DNA of 41,171 bases from Bacteroides sp. (GCA_023665145.1 JAMPEM010000018.1:1-41171), one strand, 5' to 3'. Counted from the first letter of the stretch, positions 24,967-34,516 are shown. Notes: a model not told the origin generated them from the sequence alone. Numbers and translations: made by a program.

Positions 24967-24997
24967 CAAAGATACAAATAATTTTTTATATTTACAA
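24967..24997 (-). promoter_or_regulatory. Bacteroides-type promoter of the LytTR gene
   Basis: On the minus strand TTG (24995-24997) is followed after 20 bases by TATCTTTG (24967-24974), a full match to TAnnTTTG. The leader to the ATG at 24909 is about 50 bases. The -33 element lies only about ten bases after the terminator of the hydrolase gene. Confidence 0.8.
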
Positions 24998-25006
24998 TAT
25001 AGATAT

Positions 25007-25036
25007 AAAAAAAAATGGTGCTATGACCATTTTTTT
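25007..25036 (-). terminator. Rho-independent terminator of the carbon-nitrogen hydrolase gene
   Basis: An 11-bp stem (25009-25019 with 25026-25036, 6-base loop) with A/T-rich flanks begins six bases after the hydrolase stop codon. On the minus strand the stem runs straight into a tract of nine T (25015 down to 25007). The symmetric T and A runs mean it could also work in the other direction. Confidence 0.8.
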
Positions 25037-25042
25037 CTAATA

Positions 25043-25867
25043 TCAATTCGTTTCAATATTGAAAACATCAGCATCATTCCAAGCCGGAAATTTCTCTCGA
25101 AATTTATCAAGACGTTCTTTATCAAGCGTTGCATATATAATCAAATTACTTTGATCATATTCACAGTCGGTGTTTGTCTCTGCTCCAATCTTTACTCCTA
25201 TCTCCTTACCTTTGAAATCAAGAGCAACGCTACTGCCGTCATACTCAAATCCTTTGGAATCCAGTCCGTTACAATCCACCCCAAGCACATAACACTCATT
25301 TTCTATTGCACGCGCATAAAGTAGCTTATTCCATGCATCCACTCTCACTTTGGGCCAATTTGCTACAGCGATAAGAACATCGTATTGATTCCTCACATTT
25401 CTGCACCATACAGGGAAGCGAATATCATAACATATCACCATGGATATGTTCCATCCCCGATATCTCACAGAAAGCCTGTCATATCCGCGTGAGAATGAAT
25501 GATGCTCACCTGCCATTGTGAATAAATGTCTTTTATCCGCAAAGGTTTCCTCTCCCCCCGGCTCTATAAAAAAAGCACGATTATACAAAGAACCTCCGGA
25601 ATCAGCTATAAACGAGCCGCATATGGCAAGTTGATACTTTTTGGCCATCGCGCGAATAAATTCCATCGTCTCACCACTATTCCTTTCTGCCAATGGTCTT
25701 ATCTGCTCCTTATCTCCGGAAGGAAACCCCGTGGAGAACGTCTCCGGAAGTATCAGCAACTCCGTATCCGGATGCAATTGACACAAGGTTTTCTCTATAG
25801 TCTTTAGATTTGCCTCTTTATTACCCCAGATTATATTTTGGGGGAATAGAGCCACTTTGAGCTTCAT
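25043..25867 (-). CDS. Carbon-nitrogen hydrolase (nitrilase superfamily, omega-amidase-like)
   Basis: The 274-residue cytoplasmic enzyme has the nitrilase-superfamily triad: Glu42 in L-P-E-T-F, Lys112 in A-D-K-R-H-L-F, and Cys146 in V-I-C-Y-D-I-R-F-P. The Y-D-I-R-F-P after the cysteine and the overall length fit the YafV/Nit2 omega-amidase group, which hydrolyses alpha-keto acid amides such as alpha-ketoglutaramate. The exact substrate is inferred from this resemblance. It starts 49 bases after the acyltransferase gene, so it may be co-transcribed with it, and it ends at a strong terminator. Confidence 0.88.
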   Translation of the reverse strand: MKLKVALFPQNIIWGNKEANLKTIEKTLCQLHPDTELLILPETFSTGFPSGDKEQIRPLAERNSGETMEFIRAMAKKYQLAICGSFIADSGGSLYNRAFFIEPGGEETFADKRHLFTMAGEHHSFSRGYDRLSVRYRGWNISMVICYDIRFPVWCRNVRNQYDVLIAVANWPKVRVDAWNKLLYARAIENECYVLGVDCNGLDSKGFEYDGSSVALDFKGKEIGVKIGAETNTDCEYDQSNLIIYATLDKERLDKFREKFPAWNDADVFNIETN

Positions 25868-25916
25868 GATAATAAATTAGTAGTATTTAATTATTTCGCA
25901 AATATAAAAGATGTGA

Positions 25917-26459
25917 CTATATGCTAAACTTATCAGGATATTTACCGACATCACGATATTGTAAATAATAATCCTTTACTCGCTTCATGTCGTTATCTAC
26001 ATTTCCTGTTACAATAAATTCATCTTTTATTATTATTTTTTTGTTCTGGAAATCAATAACGCCAAGTTGCAGAGGAACATTTGCCCCTTCTGCAATATAC
26101 AAAAAACCTTTACGCCAGGTATGCGTTTTACTTCTTGTTCCTTCCGGAGTAACAGCCAGATTCACGTAACTTCGCTTCTTAAACAGCTCTATGATACGTC
26201 CTGTCAAATCTCCGCCATGAACTTTAGGCACCGGTATCCCCCCCAGTTTCTTCAATAATATCCCAAGCGGGAAGAAAAACCAAAATTCCTTCATTAGAAA
26301 ATTGGCCTTTCTACCCAGGGAATAATAAGCAAACAGTCCTAATATGAAGTCCCAATTGGACGTATGGGGAGCCACACAGATGACACATTTATCTCTATGT
26401 GGTGCAGTAATCTCTACACTCCATCCGGCCACCTTGAGAATTCGTCCCCAAAAATTCAT
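25917..26459 (-). CDS. PlsC-type acyltransferase
   Basis: The 180-residue product belongs to the phospholipid/glycerol acyltransferase (PlsC) superfamily. It has the catalytic H-x-x-x-x-D motif H-T-S-N-W-D (His32, Asp37) and the substrate-binding T-P-E-G-T-R-S motif, followed by K-G-F-L-Y-I-A. It is shorter than typical 1-acyl-glycerol-3-phosphate acyltransferases (about 240 residues), and the HTSNWDF form is typical of a small Bacteroidota and proteobacterial subgroup whose acceptor lipid is not established. It lies 49 bases upstream of the hydrolase gene. Confidence 0.85.
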   Translation of the reverse strand: MNFWGRILKVAGWSVEITAPHRDKCVICVAPHTSNWDFILGLFAYYSLGRKANFLMKEFWFFFPLGILLKKLGGIPVPKVHGGDLTGRIIELFKKRSYVNLAVTPEGTRSKTHTWRKGFLYIAEGANVPLQLGVIDFQNKKIIIKDEFIVTGNVDNDMKRVKDYYLQYRDVGKYPDKFSI

Positions 26460-26513
26460 ATTTTATTGACTTATACTCACGCTTAAATGAATATTTTCGC
26501 GAGATTGCCTTTT

Positions 26514-26873
26514 TTATTTTGATGCAGATATGTTCTGCTTCTTTACACTATCCGGGATTGCAGCATTAAATTGCTTCATAGCTGCTTCTACCTCTGTGTT
26601 GAAATCCTTTACAACCTTCGTGAAAAGTGTACGGAAGAAATTTCTTTTTTCTTTAAGATACTCCTTTTCGCTGCCGAAGTCCTTCACTCCCTTGTTAAAA
26701 AATATGTTCGAATGACTTTTTGCCACCCCTATGGCGCCAAGCACTTTACCGATGGCTTGTTCTACTGAATCTTTGTCAATTCCCTCTACATTATAATATG
26801 CCATCATCATGCTTTCGCATATTGATGAACCAAGAGCTTGAACATACTTTTTGATTTCTCTTTTGTTTGCCAT
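26514..26873 (-). CDS. Small helical protein of unknown function
   Basis: I do not recognise this 119-residue protein. It is charged and predicted mostly helical, with no signal peptide, membrane segment, Cys cluster or known motif. The composition (Lys-rich, with N-terminal M-A-N-K-R-E-I-K-K-Y-V) suits a real cytoplasmic protein. It stands between the rod-shape cluster and the acyltransferase gene with gaps of about 55 bases on each side. Coding potential is supported by its codon pattern and the absence of any competing frame. Confidence 0.65.
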   Translation of the reverse strand: MANKREIKKYVQALGSSICESMMMAYYNVEGIDKDSVEQAIGKVLGAIGVAKSHSNIFFNKGVKDFGSEKEYLKEKRNFFRTLFTKVVKDFNTEVEAAMKQFNAAIPDSVKKQNISASK

Positions 26874-26931
26874 GTAATTTATTTTTGGATAACGTTTAAT
26901 CTAAATTTATAACACTTGAAATAACATTTTG

Positions 26932-28401
26932 TTAGTCCCGACGCTCTTTTCTTGCGGCATCTATTTTCAACAATATAAAAAGCAGTATTGTAAATCCCCA
27001 TAATGACGACCCGCCATAACTAAAAAAAGGAAGCGGTATGCCAATAACAGGACACAACCCAAGCACCATTCCAACATTTATCGCCAAATGGAAAATCAAA
27101 TACGATACAACGCAATATCCATAAACCCTTCCAAACGACGTTCGTTGTCGCTCTGCTATTGTTATTAATCTTAAAATCAACCCGACAAATAGCAATAACA
27201 CGAATGCAGAACCTATGAACCCATGTTCTTCACCAATTGTGCAGAAAATAAAATCTGTATGCTGTTCTGGAACATATTTCAACTTAGTCTGTGTCCCGTT
27301 CAAAAAACCCTTTCCGGTCAACCCTCCCGACCCAATTGCGATTTTTGATTGGTTGACATTATATCCCGCCCCTCGGATGTCATCCTCAATACCGAAAGAT
27401 ACTAAAATCCTTTGTTGCTGATGCGGTTGCAATATATTGCCAAACACATAATTGACTGAAAACAGGAACATCACCGAGACAATAGCAAAAACTATTGTAA
27501 CAACAAATCGACCAATCCGGTGCCGAAACATCGCTATCGCAGTATAACCGACTGCCAATATTATAGACGATATAAAATATAGTCTACCGCTTATATTAAT
27601 GCCGCATAGAGTTAAGACTGTTATCAATATTCCTGTCCCGATAAACCCTAAGATAACATTACGTGCTATTATTATATCCCTACAATAAAACAGCAACATA
27701 CCACAATATATTGTGATTATTATCAAAAAAATGCTGAACTCCCCACATGGAATACCCAAAATTAAAGGAGTGGAATATTTTACCGCAACAACAAAATATG
27801 TCACCGCACACAATATTGAACACAATATTATTCCCGGCATCCCCTCTCTATACAGTACAAACACCAACGACAAATATACCAACGCACTTCCCGTCTCTTG
27901 CTGCATTAATATCAATATTATCGGGAGAAAAATTATAATCAACGCGCGTGCATAATTCGAAATCTTCTCATTAAGATTGAAATTATAACTTTCAAACAGT
28001 TTCGCAAGTGCAAGAGCTGTCGCAAATTTACCAAATTCAGCAGGCTGCAAACTTACCGGTCCGAATACAAGCCACGAACGCGACCCCTTTATATCCGGAG
28101 CTATAAATATTGTAACTATCAATAACAATATTACACACGCATATATAGGGTAGGCGTATGCCTCATATAGCCTGTAATCAAGCAGGAAAATAACAAGACC
28201 AATTACCAAAGCAAGACCAATCCATAAGAATTGTTTACCACTAAACTCTGTCATATCAAATAACGACGCATTATCAAAATCATAACTTGCCGCATAAATA
28301 CTGATTGCTCCTATAGTGACAAGCAATAAATACAGTATCAACGTCGTCCAATCGAGCGCTCTGAAAATTGTTGTGCCCGTATCAGTGCTTCTTAACTCCA
28401 C
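26932..28401 (-). CDS. rodA: Rod-shape peptidoglycan glycosyltransferase RodA
   Basis: RodA is the SEDS-family glycan polymerase of the elongasome and works with PBP2. The 489-residue protein has about 12 membrane helices and the SEDS signatures Q-P-A-E-F-G-K (about residues 117-123), the large loop with Y-V-P-E-Q-H-T-D-F-I-F, and G-I-P-L-P-F-F-S-Y-G-G-S near the end. It is longer than the E. coli protein (about 370 residues) because of extra helices in the middle, as is usual in Bacteroidales. Its start overlaps the mrdA stop by 20 bases. The gene context (mreBCD, mrdA) supports RodA over FtsW. Confidence 0.95.
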   Translation of the reverse strand: MELRSTDTGTTIFRALDWTTLILYLLLVTIGAISIYAASYDFDNASLFDMTEFSGKQFLWIGLALVIGLVIFLLDYRLYEAYAYPIYACVILLLIVTIFIAPDIKGSRSWLVFGPVSLQPAEFGKFATALALAKLFESYNFNLNEKISNYARALIIIFLPIILILMQQETGSALVYLSLVFVLYREGMPGIILCSILCAVTYFVVAVKYSTPLILGIPCGEFSIFLIIITIYCGMLLFYCRDIIIARNVILGFIGTGILITVLTLCGINISGRLYFISSIILAVGYTAIAMFRHRIGRFVVTIVFAIVSVMFLFSVNYVFGNILQPHQQQRILVSFGIEDDIRGAGYNVNQSKIAIGSGGLTGKGFLNGTQTKLKYVPEQHTDFIFCTIGEEHGFIGSAFVLLLFVGLILRLITIAERQRTSFGRVYGYCVVSYLIFHLAINVGMVLGLCPVIGIPLPFFSYGGSSLWGFTILLFILLKIDAARKERRD

Positions 28402-30235
28402 TTGATGCTATAGTTTTAGTGTGACTCATTGATTGCGCTACTGCTTTTCTGCCCTCGGGAAGTTCCCCTTTAAGATATTTCTCTATCATTAAAGCTCCTA
28501 TGGGAACTCCGAATGATGCTCCGAATCCTGCATTCTCCACATACACACATATCGCAATCTTTGGATTATGATATGGCGCAAATCCCATAAAAACCGAGTG
28601 ATCCCTACCATGTGGATTTTGTGCTGTTCCTGTTTTTCCACATACCTCTATATCCGCAAGATTCGCCCCTTTACATGTGCCTCCCAGGACAGCCATTCTC
28701 ATACCCTCAGCCATAGTCTCATAATATTCACGGCGAATCCCGGGAGTATGTCTAACCTTATATTTCTTATCTATGGTACTATCTGATATCTCCTTGACCA
28801 CATGCGGCGTATAGAAAAATCCCCTGTTGGCTATCGTTGCTCCCAAATTAGCAATCTGCAATGGAGTGGCAAGAATTTCACCCTGTCCGATTGAAATCGA
28901 TATTATGGAATTAGCACTCCAATCAGAACCGCGGAATGAACTGTTATAAAAATCGGAGTTTGGAATAAAGCCACGACTCTCATGAGGAAGATCCACACCA
29001 AGCTTATATCCATACCCCATCGAAACCATATAATCTTTCCATTTTGTCAACTGATCTGATGCAGTTGTCCCTTTCTTATCAAGAAAATTTTTGAGTCCCC
29101 AACAAAAATACCCATTACATGATGTCTGCAAAGCCGGTTTAAGCGAAATCGGAGAAGCATGACCATGGCATCCTACTCGTATACCATTAACATATCCATG
29201 ATGACACGGATACATCGTATTATTATTCACGACTCCTTCCTGAAGAAATATCAATCCCTGAGTGGGCTTGAACGTTGAGCCGGGAGGATACGCCGCCTGC
29301 AGAGCCCTGTCAAACAATGGCTTATATGGGTTCTTTACCAACTTTGCGTAATTATTCCCTCTCTCTTTTCCTATCAATAGCCTAGGATCATAATTGGGAG
29401 CGGTCACAAGTGCAAGAATCTCACCTGTGGCTGGTTCTATGGCAACGATAGCACCGATTTTACCTTGCATTAATGTCTCCCCAAATTCCTGAAGCTCCAT
29501 ATCAAGAGATAATTTCAAATCCTTGCCGGCTACCGGTGCTACATCATGTATTCCATTCTCATACTTCCCCTGAATTCTGCCATTTGCAGCTTTCATCATA
29601 ATTTCCATCCCCTTTACTCCTCTCAGAGCCTTTTCGTAACTCTTCTCTATCCCCAAGTCTCCGGTATAATCTCCCGAACGATAATAACGGTCTTTCTCAA
29701 CATCCTCAGCTGATACTTCTCGAATATTCCCCAACACATTTGCTCCGGACTTAAAATTATATTGCCTTATAGTACGTTTCTGAATAAAGAATCCCGGAAA
29801 AAGATAAAGCTTTTCCTGCAATCTCCCATACTCCTCTTGCGAAAGATGTGACACAAGCTTTTGAGCCCTATACGAAGAATATCCCGGATTCTTCCGCTTA
29901 TCCTTCATATCGGCCCATAATTTGTCAAATTTCGTTCTGTCAATTCCCAAAACTGTACACAACGATGCAGTATCAAACTGACCTACATCCTTCGGAACAA
30001 GCATCACATCGTAGGCCGGTTGATTAAAAATCACCAGCTTGCCATTTCGGTCATAAACTAATCCACGAGCCGGATAGATTATCTTCTTTAGAAATGCATT
30101 ACTGTCAGCACTATCCTTATACGTTGAATCCCCTATCTGAAGATTAAACAGTCTGATTAGATAAATGACTACCAGAATACATATAAATCCCCCGACTATA
30201 TATTTCCTTTTCTCAAGATTATAGTCTTTTCTCAC
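28382..30235 (-). CDS. mrdA: Penicillin-binding protein 2, elongation transpeptidase
   Basis: PBP2 crosslinks peptidoglycan during lateral wall growth with RodA. The 617-residue protein has one N-terminal membrane anchor (about 12-32), a dimerisation/pedestal region with R-G-L-V-Y-D-R-N-G (57-65), and a transpeptidase domain. Its active-site motifs are S-T-F-K (Ser320, Lys323), S-C-N (372-374) and K-T-G-T (534-537). The layout is that of a class B PBP. It overlaps mreD by 17 bases upstream and rodA by 20 bases downstream, indicating a coupled operon. Confidence 0.96.
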   Translation of the reverse strand: MRKDYNLEKRKYIVGGFICILVVIYLIRLFNLQIGDSTYKDSADSNAFLKKIIYPARGLVYDRNGKLVIFNQPAYDVMLVPKDVGQFDTASLCTVLGIDRTKFDKLWADMKDKRKNPGYSSYRAQKLVSHLSQEEYGRLQEKLYLFPGFFIQKRTIRQYNFKSGANVLGNIREVSAEDVEKDRYYRSGDYTGDLGIEKSYEKALRGVKGMEIMMKAANGRIQGKYENGIHDVAPVAGKDLKLSLDMELQEFGETLMQGKIGAIVAIEPATGEILALVTAPNYDPRLLIGKERGNNYAKLVKNPYKPLFDRALQAAYPPGSTFKPTQGLIFLQEGVVNNNTMYPCHHGYVNGIRVGCHGHASPISLKPALQTSCNGYFCWGLKNFLDKKGTTASDQLTKWKDYMVSMGYGYKLGVDLPHESRGFIPNSDFYNSSFRGSDWSANSIISISIGQGEILATPLQIANLGATIANRGFFYTPHVVKEISDSTIDKKYKVRHTPGIRREYYETMAEGMRMAVLGGTCKGANLADIEVCGKTGTAQNPHGRDHSVFMGFAPYHNPKIAICVYVENAGFGASFGVPIGALMIEKYLKGELPEGRKAVAQSMSHTKTIASSGVKKH

Positions 30236-30740
30236 GACGAGATATCATTAAACTGTCGATACCAAGCATCAATATGAAGCTTAAAAACGTACTCGACAAC
30301 GTTGCTATTATTATATCTTTAACGCTCGCAAACGAAAAATATTCTATTGTGAACGATAGTACACAATAAATTCCCGTCATCGTCAAAAGATATTTTGAAT
30401 AGTCAAATATTCCCAATCTCGATATGTTGGGCACTATATCTTTCACATTATCATCTCTTTGGACGTATGAGTAAAATATCGGCCTCTTCAACATTGCCAA
30501 TATGGTGCAGCTTAACGTATTTACACCAAGCGTGTCACTGAATACATCTACTATAAATCCAAGTATGAATGACAATGTTAACAAAACTTTTGTATCAATC
30601 CCCATTGATACTCGAATTATAAAATAAATAAAGATAATCGGAACTGCCACATGGAATAACACAACGTGGTTAAATACCAGAACCTGCACAAGCACCATTA
30701 TTATAAATAGCGCGGCTATGTCAAGTGTATCCCTGCTCAT
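30219..30740 (-). CDS. mreD: Rod-shape-determining protein MreD
   Basis: The 173-residue product is a small integral membrane protein with about five helices and little else, which matches MreD, the elongasome partner of MreC. The sequence itself is weakly conserved; the call rests on size, hydrophobic pattern and its place between mreC and mrdA. It overlaps mreC by four bases and mrdA by 17 bases. Confidence 0.9.
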   Translation of the reverse strand: MSRDTLDIAALFIIMVLVQVLVFNHVVLFHVAVPIIFIYFIIRVSMGIDTKVLLTLSFILGFIVDVFSDTLGVNTLSCTILAMLKRPIFYSYVQRDDNVKDIVPNISRLGIFDYSKYLLTMTGIYCVLSFTIEYFSFASVKDIIIATLSSTFLSFILMLGIDSLMISRREKRL

Positions 30741-31597
30741 TTCTTATCCATTTCTTTCAAATCCGGATTATCATACTCCTGAAGCTTATCCAACTGCGGC
30801 TTCATACTATCTTTTATCACCCTCACAGCAGATAAATTCTGAAAATCTGAAGCCAAGCGTATCTTCAACGTTATATAATTGTCATCAAGACCCTTAACTT
30901 GTCCTATTACTGTTCCTACCGGCATACCCTCCGGGAACGTCGTGGAATAACCGCTTGTCACAACCGTTTCACCAATCCTATACTTCGCATGCTTAGGAAT
31001 CTCATCAAAATATGCGACTGAAGGATCACTCCCACGCCAAGATAATGACCCTACAAACGGAGTATCTTTTAATTTGGCTGAAAAATGCTGAGTTACATTG
31101 AGCAATGAAATAACCCTTGACGTGTTTTTTCCACAGACATTGACAATTCCTACAACTCCATTATGATCCATTACCCCCATTCCCGGCTTGACACCATCTG
31201 CGTATCCCTTGTCAATATTGAAATAGTTGCGAGGATGGCGAGTTGAATTATTCAATACTGATGCCAATACATAATCAAATCTGGAAACCCCGTCTATAGA
31301 ACCGGTGTCTCCTGCCAAAGCTTTATATTTTTTCAATTCAAGCTCCAACGCAAGAACCCGATTAACTAACGCTGCATTCCCGGCCTGAAGATCCTCATTT
31401 GTTTTTCGCAATCCAATATATGATGTAATATCAGAACGAACTCCATATAGTGAAGATGACACAACATTCGCCGACGTCAAATATACTGATTGCTGATATG
31501 CATTATTGCGGAACAACAAGGTACAACTTACCACCACATAGAACGCAAACACGAACCATGTGCTGTATCTTATAATAAAATTAAGTAGATTGCGCAC
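30737..31597 (-). CDS. mreC: Rod-shape-determining protein MreC
   Basis: MreC links the MreB filaments to the periplasmic wall enzymes. The 286-residue protein has a short cytoplasmic start, one membrane helix (about 12-29), a coiled-coil segment (about 60-95, N-A-A-L-V-N-R-V-L-A-L-E-L-E-L-K) and the two beta-barrel subdomains, with G-Y-A-D-G-V-K-P-G-M-G-V and V-V-T-S-G-Y-S-T-T-F-P-E-G typical of MreC. It begins 211 bases after mreB, the only large gap in the cluster, and overlaps mreD by four bases. Confidence 0.94.
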   Translation of the reverse strand: MRNLLNFIIRYSTWFVFAFYVVVSCTLLFRNNAYQQSVYLTSANVVSSSLYGVRSDITSYIGLRKTNEDLQAGNAALVNRVLALELELKKYKALAGDTGSIDGVSRFDYVLASVLNNSTRHPRNYFNIDKGYADGVKPGMGVMDHNGVVGIVNVCGKNTSRVISLLNVTQHFSAKLKDTPFVGSLSWRGSDPSVAYFDEIPKHAKYRIGETVVTSGYSTTFPEGMPVGTVIGQVKGLDDNYITLKIRLASDFQNLSAVRVIKDSMKPQLDKLQEYDNPDLKEMDKK

Positions 31598-31743
31598 CTG
31601 CCTGCCGAAATTTTATAAGAATAAATATCTTATTGTCAGTCTCACTTTGATTATGCACCTTCATCATAAATTAATAATTTAAAAGAAAGTGCATTATAAC
31701 ACATATCTTCCAATCGACTCATCATCGACCGGAACGATTAATT

Positions 31744-31794
31744 CCCGTCCGACAATTAAATTATTCCTCTAAAATGTTAGAATAATTTAACGGG
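31744..31794 (-). other. Inverted repeat in the mreB-mreC gap
   Basis: A perfect 11-bp AT-rich repeat (31756-31766 with 31780-31790) sits inside a second pair of C-C-C-G/C-G-G-G arms (31744-31747 and 31791-31794). Together with the hairpin at the mreB stop it forms the start of the 211-base untranslated gap between mreB and mreC. It may attenuate or process the message so that MreB is made in excess of MreCD (inference). Confidence 0.45.
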
Positions 31795-31802
31795 CAAATC
31801 CC

Positions 31803-31825
31803 CATTCCTTAGCGGATAAGGAATG
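31803..31825 (-). other. Hairpin spanning the mreB stop codon
   Basis: Nine paired bases on each side (31803-31811 with 31817-31825) around a 5-base loop. The mreB stop codon (31809-31811) lies within one arm. No T run follows on the minus strand, so a terminator is not proven; RNA processing or partial attenuation before mreC is possible. Confidence 0.45.
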
Positions 31826-32828
31826 AGAATTTACCAATATTTTTAAGCGCAACTCCAGTGCCTTTCGCTACTGCATGTAATGGATCATCGGCAATCTTAA
31901 ACTCAATGCCAATCTTATCTGAAAATCTCTTTGCAAGACCTCTAAGCAATGCACCACCACCGGCAAGATAAACACCATTACGCACAATATCCGAATACAA
32001 TTCAGGCGGAGTCTTCTCCAACGCACCTAAGACAGCAGATTCTATCTTCATGATAGTTTTCTCAATACAATGAGAAATCTCCTCATATGTCACAGGAACT
32101 TCCATCGGAAGTGCAGTCATCTTATTCGGACCGCATACCACATATGGTTCCGGTGGATTTTCAAGTAAAGGTAACGCTGACCCGACATTAATCTTTATTC
32201 GTTCTGCCTCAGCCGTTCCCACCTTGAGGTTATGCACTCTTCCCATATGCTCCTGAATATCTGCCGTCAATTCATTTCCGGCGATACGGATACTTTCATT
32301 GCTCACAATTCCACCCAATGAAATCACGGCAATCTCTGTGCTACCGCCACCTATATCCACAATCATATTACCCTCAGGAGCCTCTACATCAAGTCCGATA
32401 CCAAGTGCAGCAGCCATAGGTTCGTAGATCATATACACATCTCTACCCCCGGCATGTTCGCTTGAATCGCGCACCGCTCTAATTTCCACCTCCGTCGACC
32501 CCGATGGTATACAAACGACCATCCTCAAAGATGGAGTGAAAAGGCGACGCTTGCTGCTCACCATCTTTACCAATCCGCGAATCATCTGCTCTGCAGCCTT
32601 GAAGTCAGCAATTACACCATCACGAAGCGGTCTGATTGTTCGCTTGCCGGGGGGCTCTTTACCCTCCATTTGTGCAGCTTGTGTACCTACAGCAAACACC
32701 TCTTCATTCTTATTATTGATAGCAACCACTGAAGGTTCATCTACCACTATCTTGTCATTATGAATTATAATGGAATTGGCAGTTCCCAAGTCCATCGCAA
32801 TCTCTTGTGTAAATGTAAAAAGTCCCAT
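31809..32828 (-). CDS. mreB: Rod-shape-determining actin homologue MreB
   Basis: MreB forms membrane-bound filaments that guide side-wall synthesis. The 339-residue protein has the actin-fold nucleotide motifs M-D-L-G-T-A-N-S (12-19) and M-I-V-D-I-G-G-G-S-T-E-I-A (about 157-169), and L-A-G-G-G-A-L-L-R-G near the C-terminus. Length is normal. It lies 63 bases after purH with no clear promoter between them, so read-through from the purH promoter is likely. It is followed by a hairpin-rich gap and then mreC. Confidence 0.97.
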   Translation of the reverse strand: MGLFTFTQEIAMDLGTANSIIIHNDKIVVDEPSVVAINNKNEEVFAVGTQAAQMEGKEPPGKRTIRPLRDGVIADFKAAEQMIRGLVKMVSSKRRLFTPSLRMVVCIPSGSTEVEIRAVRDSSEHAGGRDVYMIYEPMAAALGIGLDVEAPEGNMIVDIGGGSTEIAVISLGGIVSNESIRIAGNELTADIQEHMGRVHNLKVGTAEAERIKINVGSALPLLENPPEPYVVCGPNKMTALPMEVPVTYEEISHCIEKTIMKIESAVLGALEKTPPELYSDIVRNGVYLAGGGALLRGLAKRFSDKIGIEFKIADDPLHAVAKGTGVALKNIGKFSFLIR

Positions 32829-32891
32829 TCTTAATAAATTTTCGGGTATCTTATTTGCTTTATTACTTATCTAATCTCTTAATTCATTTCT

Positions 32892-34415
32892 TTAATGACG
32901 GAAATGTCGAATTCCTGTCACAAGCATAGCAATATCATGCTCCTTACAAAAATCGATTGACTCTGAGTCTCTAATTGATCCTCCGGGATGTATCACAGAT
33001 GTTATCCCCACTTCATGTGCAAGCTCTACACAATCTTTAAACGGGAAGAAGGCATCTGAAGCCATACATGCTCCGCGTAGGTCAAACCCAAACGATATTG
33101 CCTTCTCTATGGCATGTTTGAGTGCATCCACTCGAGAAGTTTGGCCGACACCACTTCCCAATAACCTTCCATTTTTAACAAGCACTATAGCATTGCTCTT
33201 CGAATGTTTCACTACCTTGTTGGCAAACAATAAGTCTGAATATTCTTCAGGAGAACATTCTCTTGTTCCGGCACTGTGTATTGTAGTATTATCTATATTG
33301 ACATTATCAAAATCTTGAGACAAAAGTCCATTCAATGCTGACCTATATCGCTTAACCGGAACTGACATATCTTTCGATGCAAGAATAATTCTGTTCTTTT
33401 TCTCCTTCAAAACAGCAAGTGCATCTTCAGAATATCTTGGAGCAATTATTACTTCAAAGAAAATTTTTCCTATCTCTTCAGCAGTATCTTTATCTATGTC
33501 CCTGTTGGAAATAATCACACCTCCGAATGCTGAAACAGGGTCACAGGCCAAAGCTGTAATCCATGCAGATTTTATATCCTCGCGTGTTGCAATGCCACAA
33601 GCATTATTATGTTTCAATATTGCTATTGTCGGATTGTCAAATTCTTTAATCAAACTGACAGCAGCATCTATATCCAAAAGATTATTATATGAAATCTCCT
33701 TGCCATGAAGCTGTTTGAACATTTTCTCAAAGTCACCGTAGAAACATCCTTTCTGATGGGGATTTTCTCCATATCTCAAAGACTTTGAGCCATCTATGGC
33801 TAAACGTAATCCTTCGTTTGAATCCCTGTCAAAATAGCTGTATATTGCGCTGTCATAGGCTGAGCTGACACCAAATGCCCAACGCGCAAATCTAAATCGT
33901 TCTTCTAATGTTGTCTCCGCACCCTTATTTTTTAGGATATCAAGCAGCGGTTCATATTGCTTCTTTGAGGCAACAATTACGACATCATTATAATTCTTGG
34001 CGGCTCCTCTTATTAGCGATATTCCACCTATGTCAATTTTCTCAATTATCGCGTCATGACTCTGACCGGAAGCAACTGTGTCTTCAAACGGATATAAATC
34101 CACAATTACAAGATCAATCTCAGGAATTAAATATTTCTCAGAGTCATTAATATCAGCTTCACACTCTCTTCTACGCAAGATTCCACCAAAAACAGTGGGG
34201 TGAAGTGTCTTTACTCGTCCTCCCAAAATTGATGGATACCCGGTCAAAGATTCAACTGTATCACAATCATATCCAAGTGAAAGGATAAAGTCGTGTGTTC
34301 CACCGGTAGAAATAAGACGTACATTATTGTCTACCAATAACTTAAGGATATCTTCAAGGCCATCCTTATGGTATACTGATATTAGGGCTGATTTGATCTT
34401 TTTTATACCGGTCAT
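32892..34415 (-). CDS. purH: Bifunctional AICAR formyltransferase / IMP cyclohydrolase
   Basis: PurH carries out the last two steps of purine synthesis, formylating AICAR and closing the ring to IMP. The 507-residue protein has the N-terminal IMP cyclohydrolase (MGS-like) domain with S-T-G-G-T (36-40) and G-G-R-V-K-T-L-H-P (65-73), and the formyltransferase domain with the catalytic K-H-N-N-A-C-G (268-274). Length is typical. Its placement directly before mreBCD-mrdA-rodA is a known Bacteroidales arrangement and may tie wall growth to purine supply, but that is inference. Confidence 0.97.
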   Translation of the reverse strand: MTGIKKIKSALISVYHKDGLEDILKLLVDNNVRLISTGGTHDFILSLGYDCDTVESLTGYPSILGGRVKTLHPTVFGGILRRRECEADINDSEKYLIPEIDLVIVDLYPFEDTVASGQSHDAIIEKIDIGGISLIRGAAKNYNDVVIVASKKQYEPLLDILKNKGAETTLEERFRFARWAFGVSSAYDSAIYSYFDRDSNEGLRLAIDGSKSLRYGENPHQKGCFYGDFEKMFKQLHGKEISYNNLLDIDAAVSLIKEFDNPTIAILKHNNACGIATREDIKSAWITALACDPVSAFGGVIISNRDIDKDTAEEIGKIFFEVIIAPRYSEDALAVLKEKKNRIILASKDMSVPVKRYRSALNGLLSQDFDNVNIDNTTIHSAGTRECSPEEYSDLLFANKVVKHSKSNAIVLVKNGRLLGSGVGQTSRVDALKHAIEKAISFGFDLRGACMASDAFFPFKDCVELAHEVGITSVIHPGGSIRDSESIDFCKEHDIAMLVTGIRHFRH

Positions 34416-34516
34416 CTCTTGATAAATAATTATTTTCAGCTATTTTAATGTTTTACGATAATTCCTGTTGGATACAACAACATTTTGGGCAATACTCAAC
34501 AGATACATTTAGGTTG

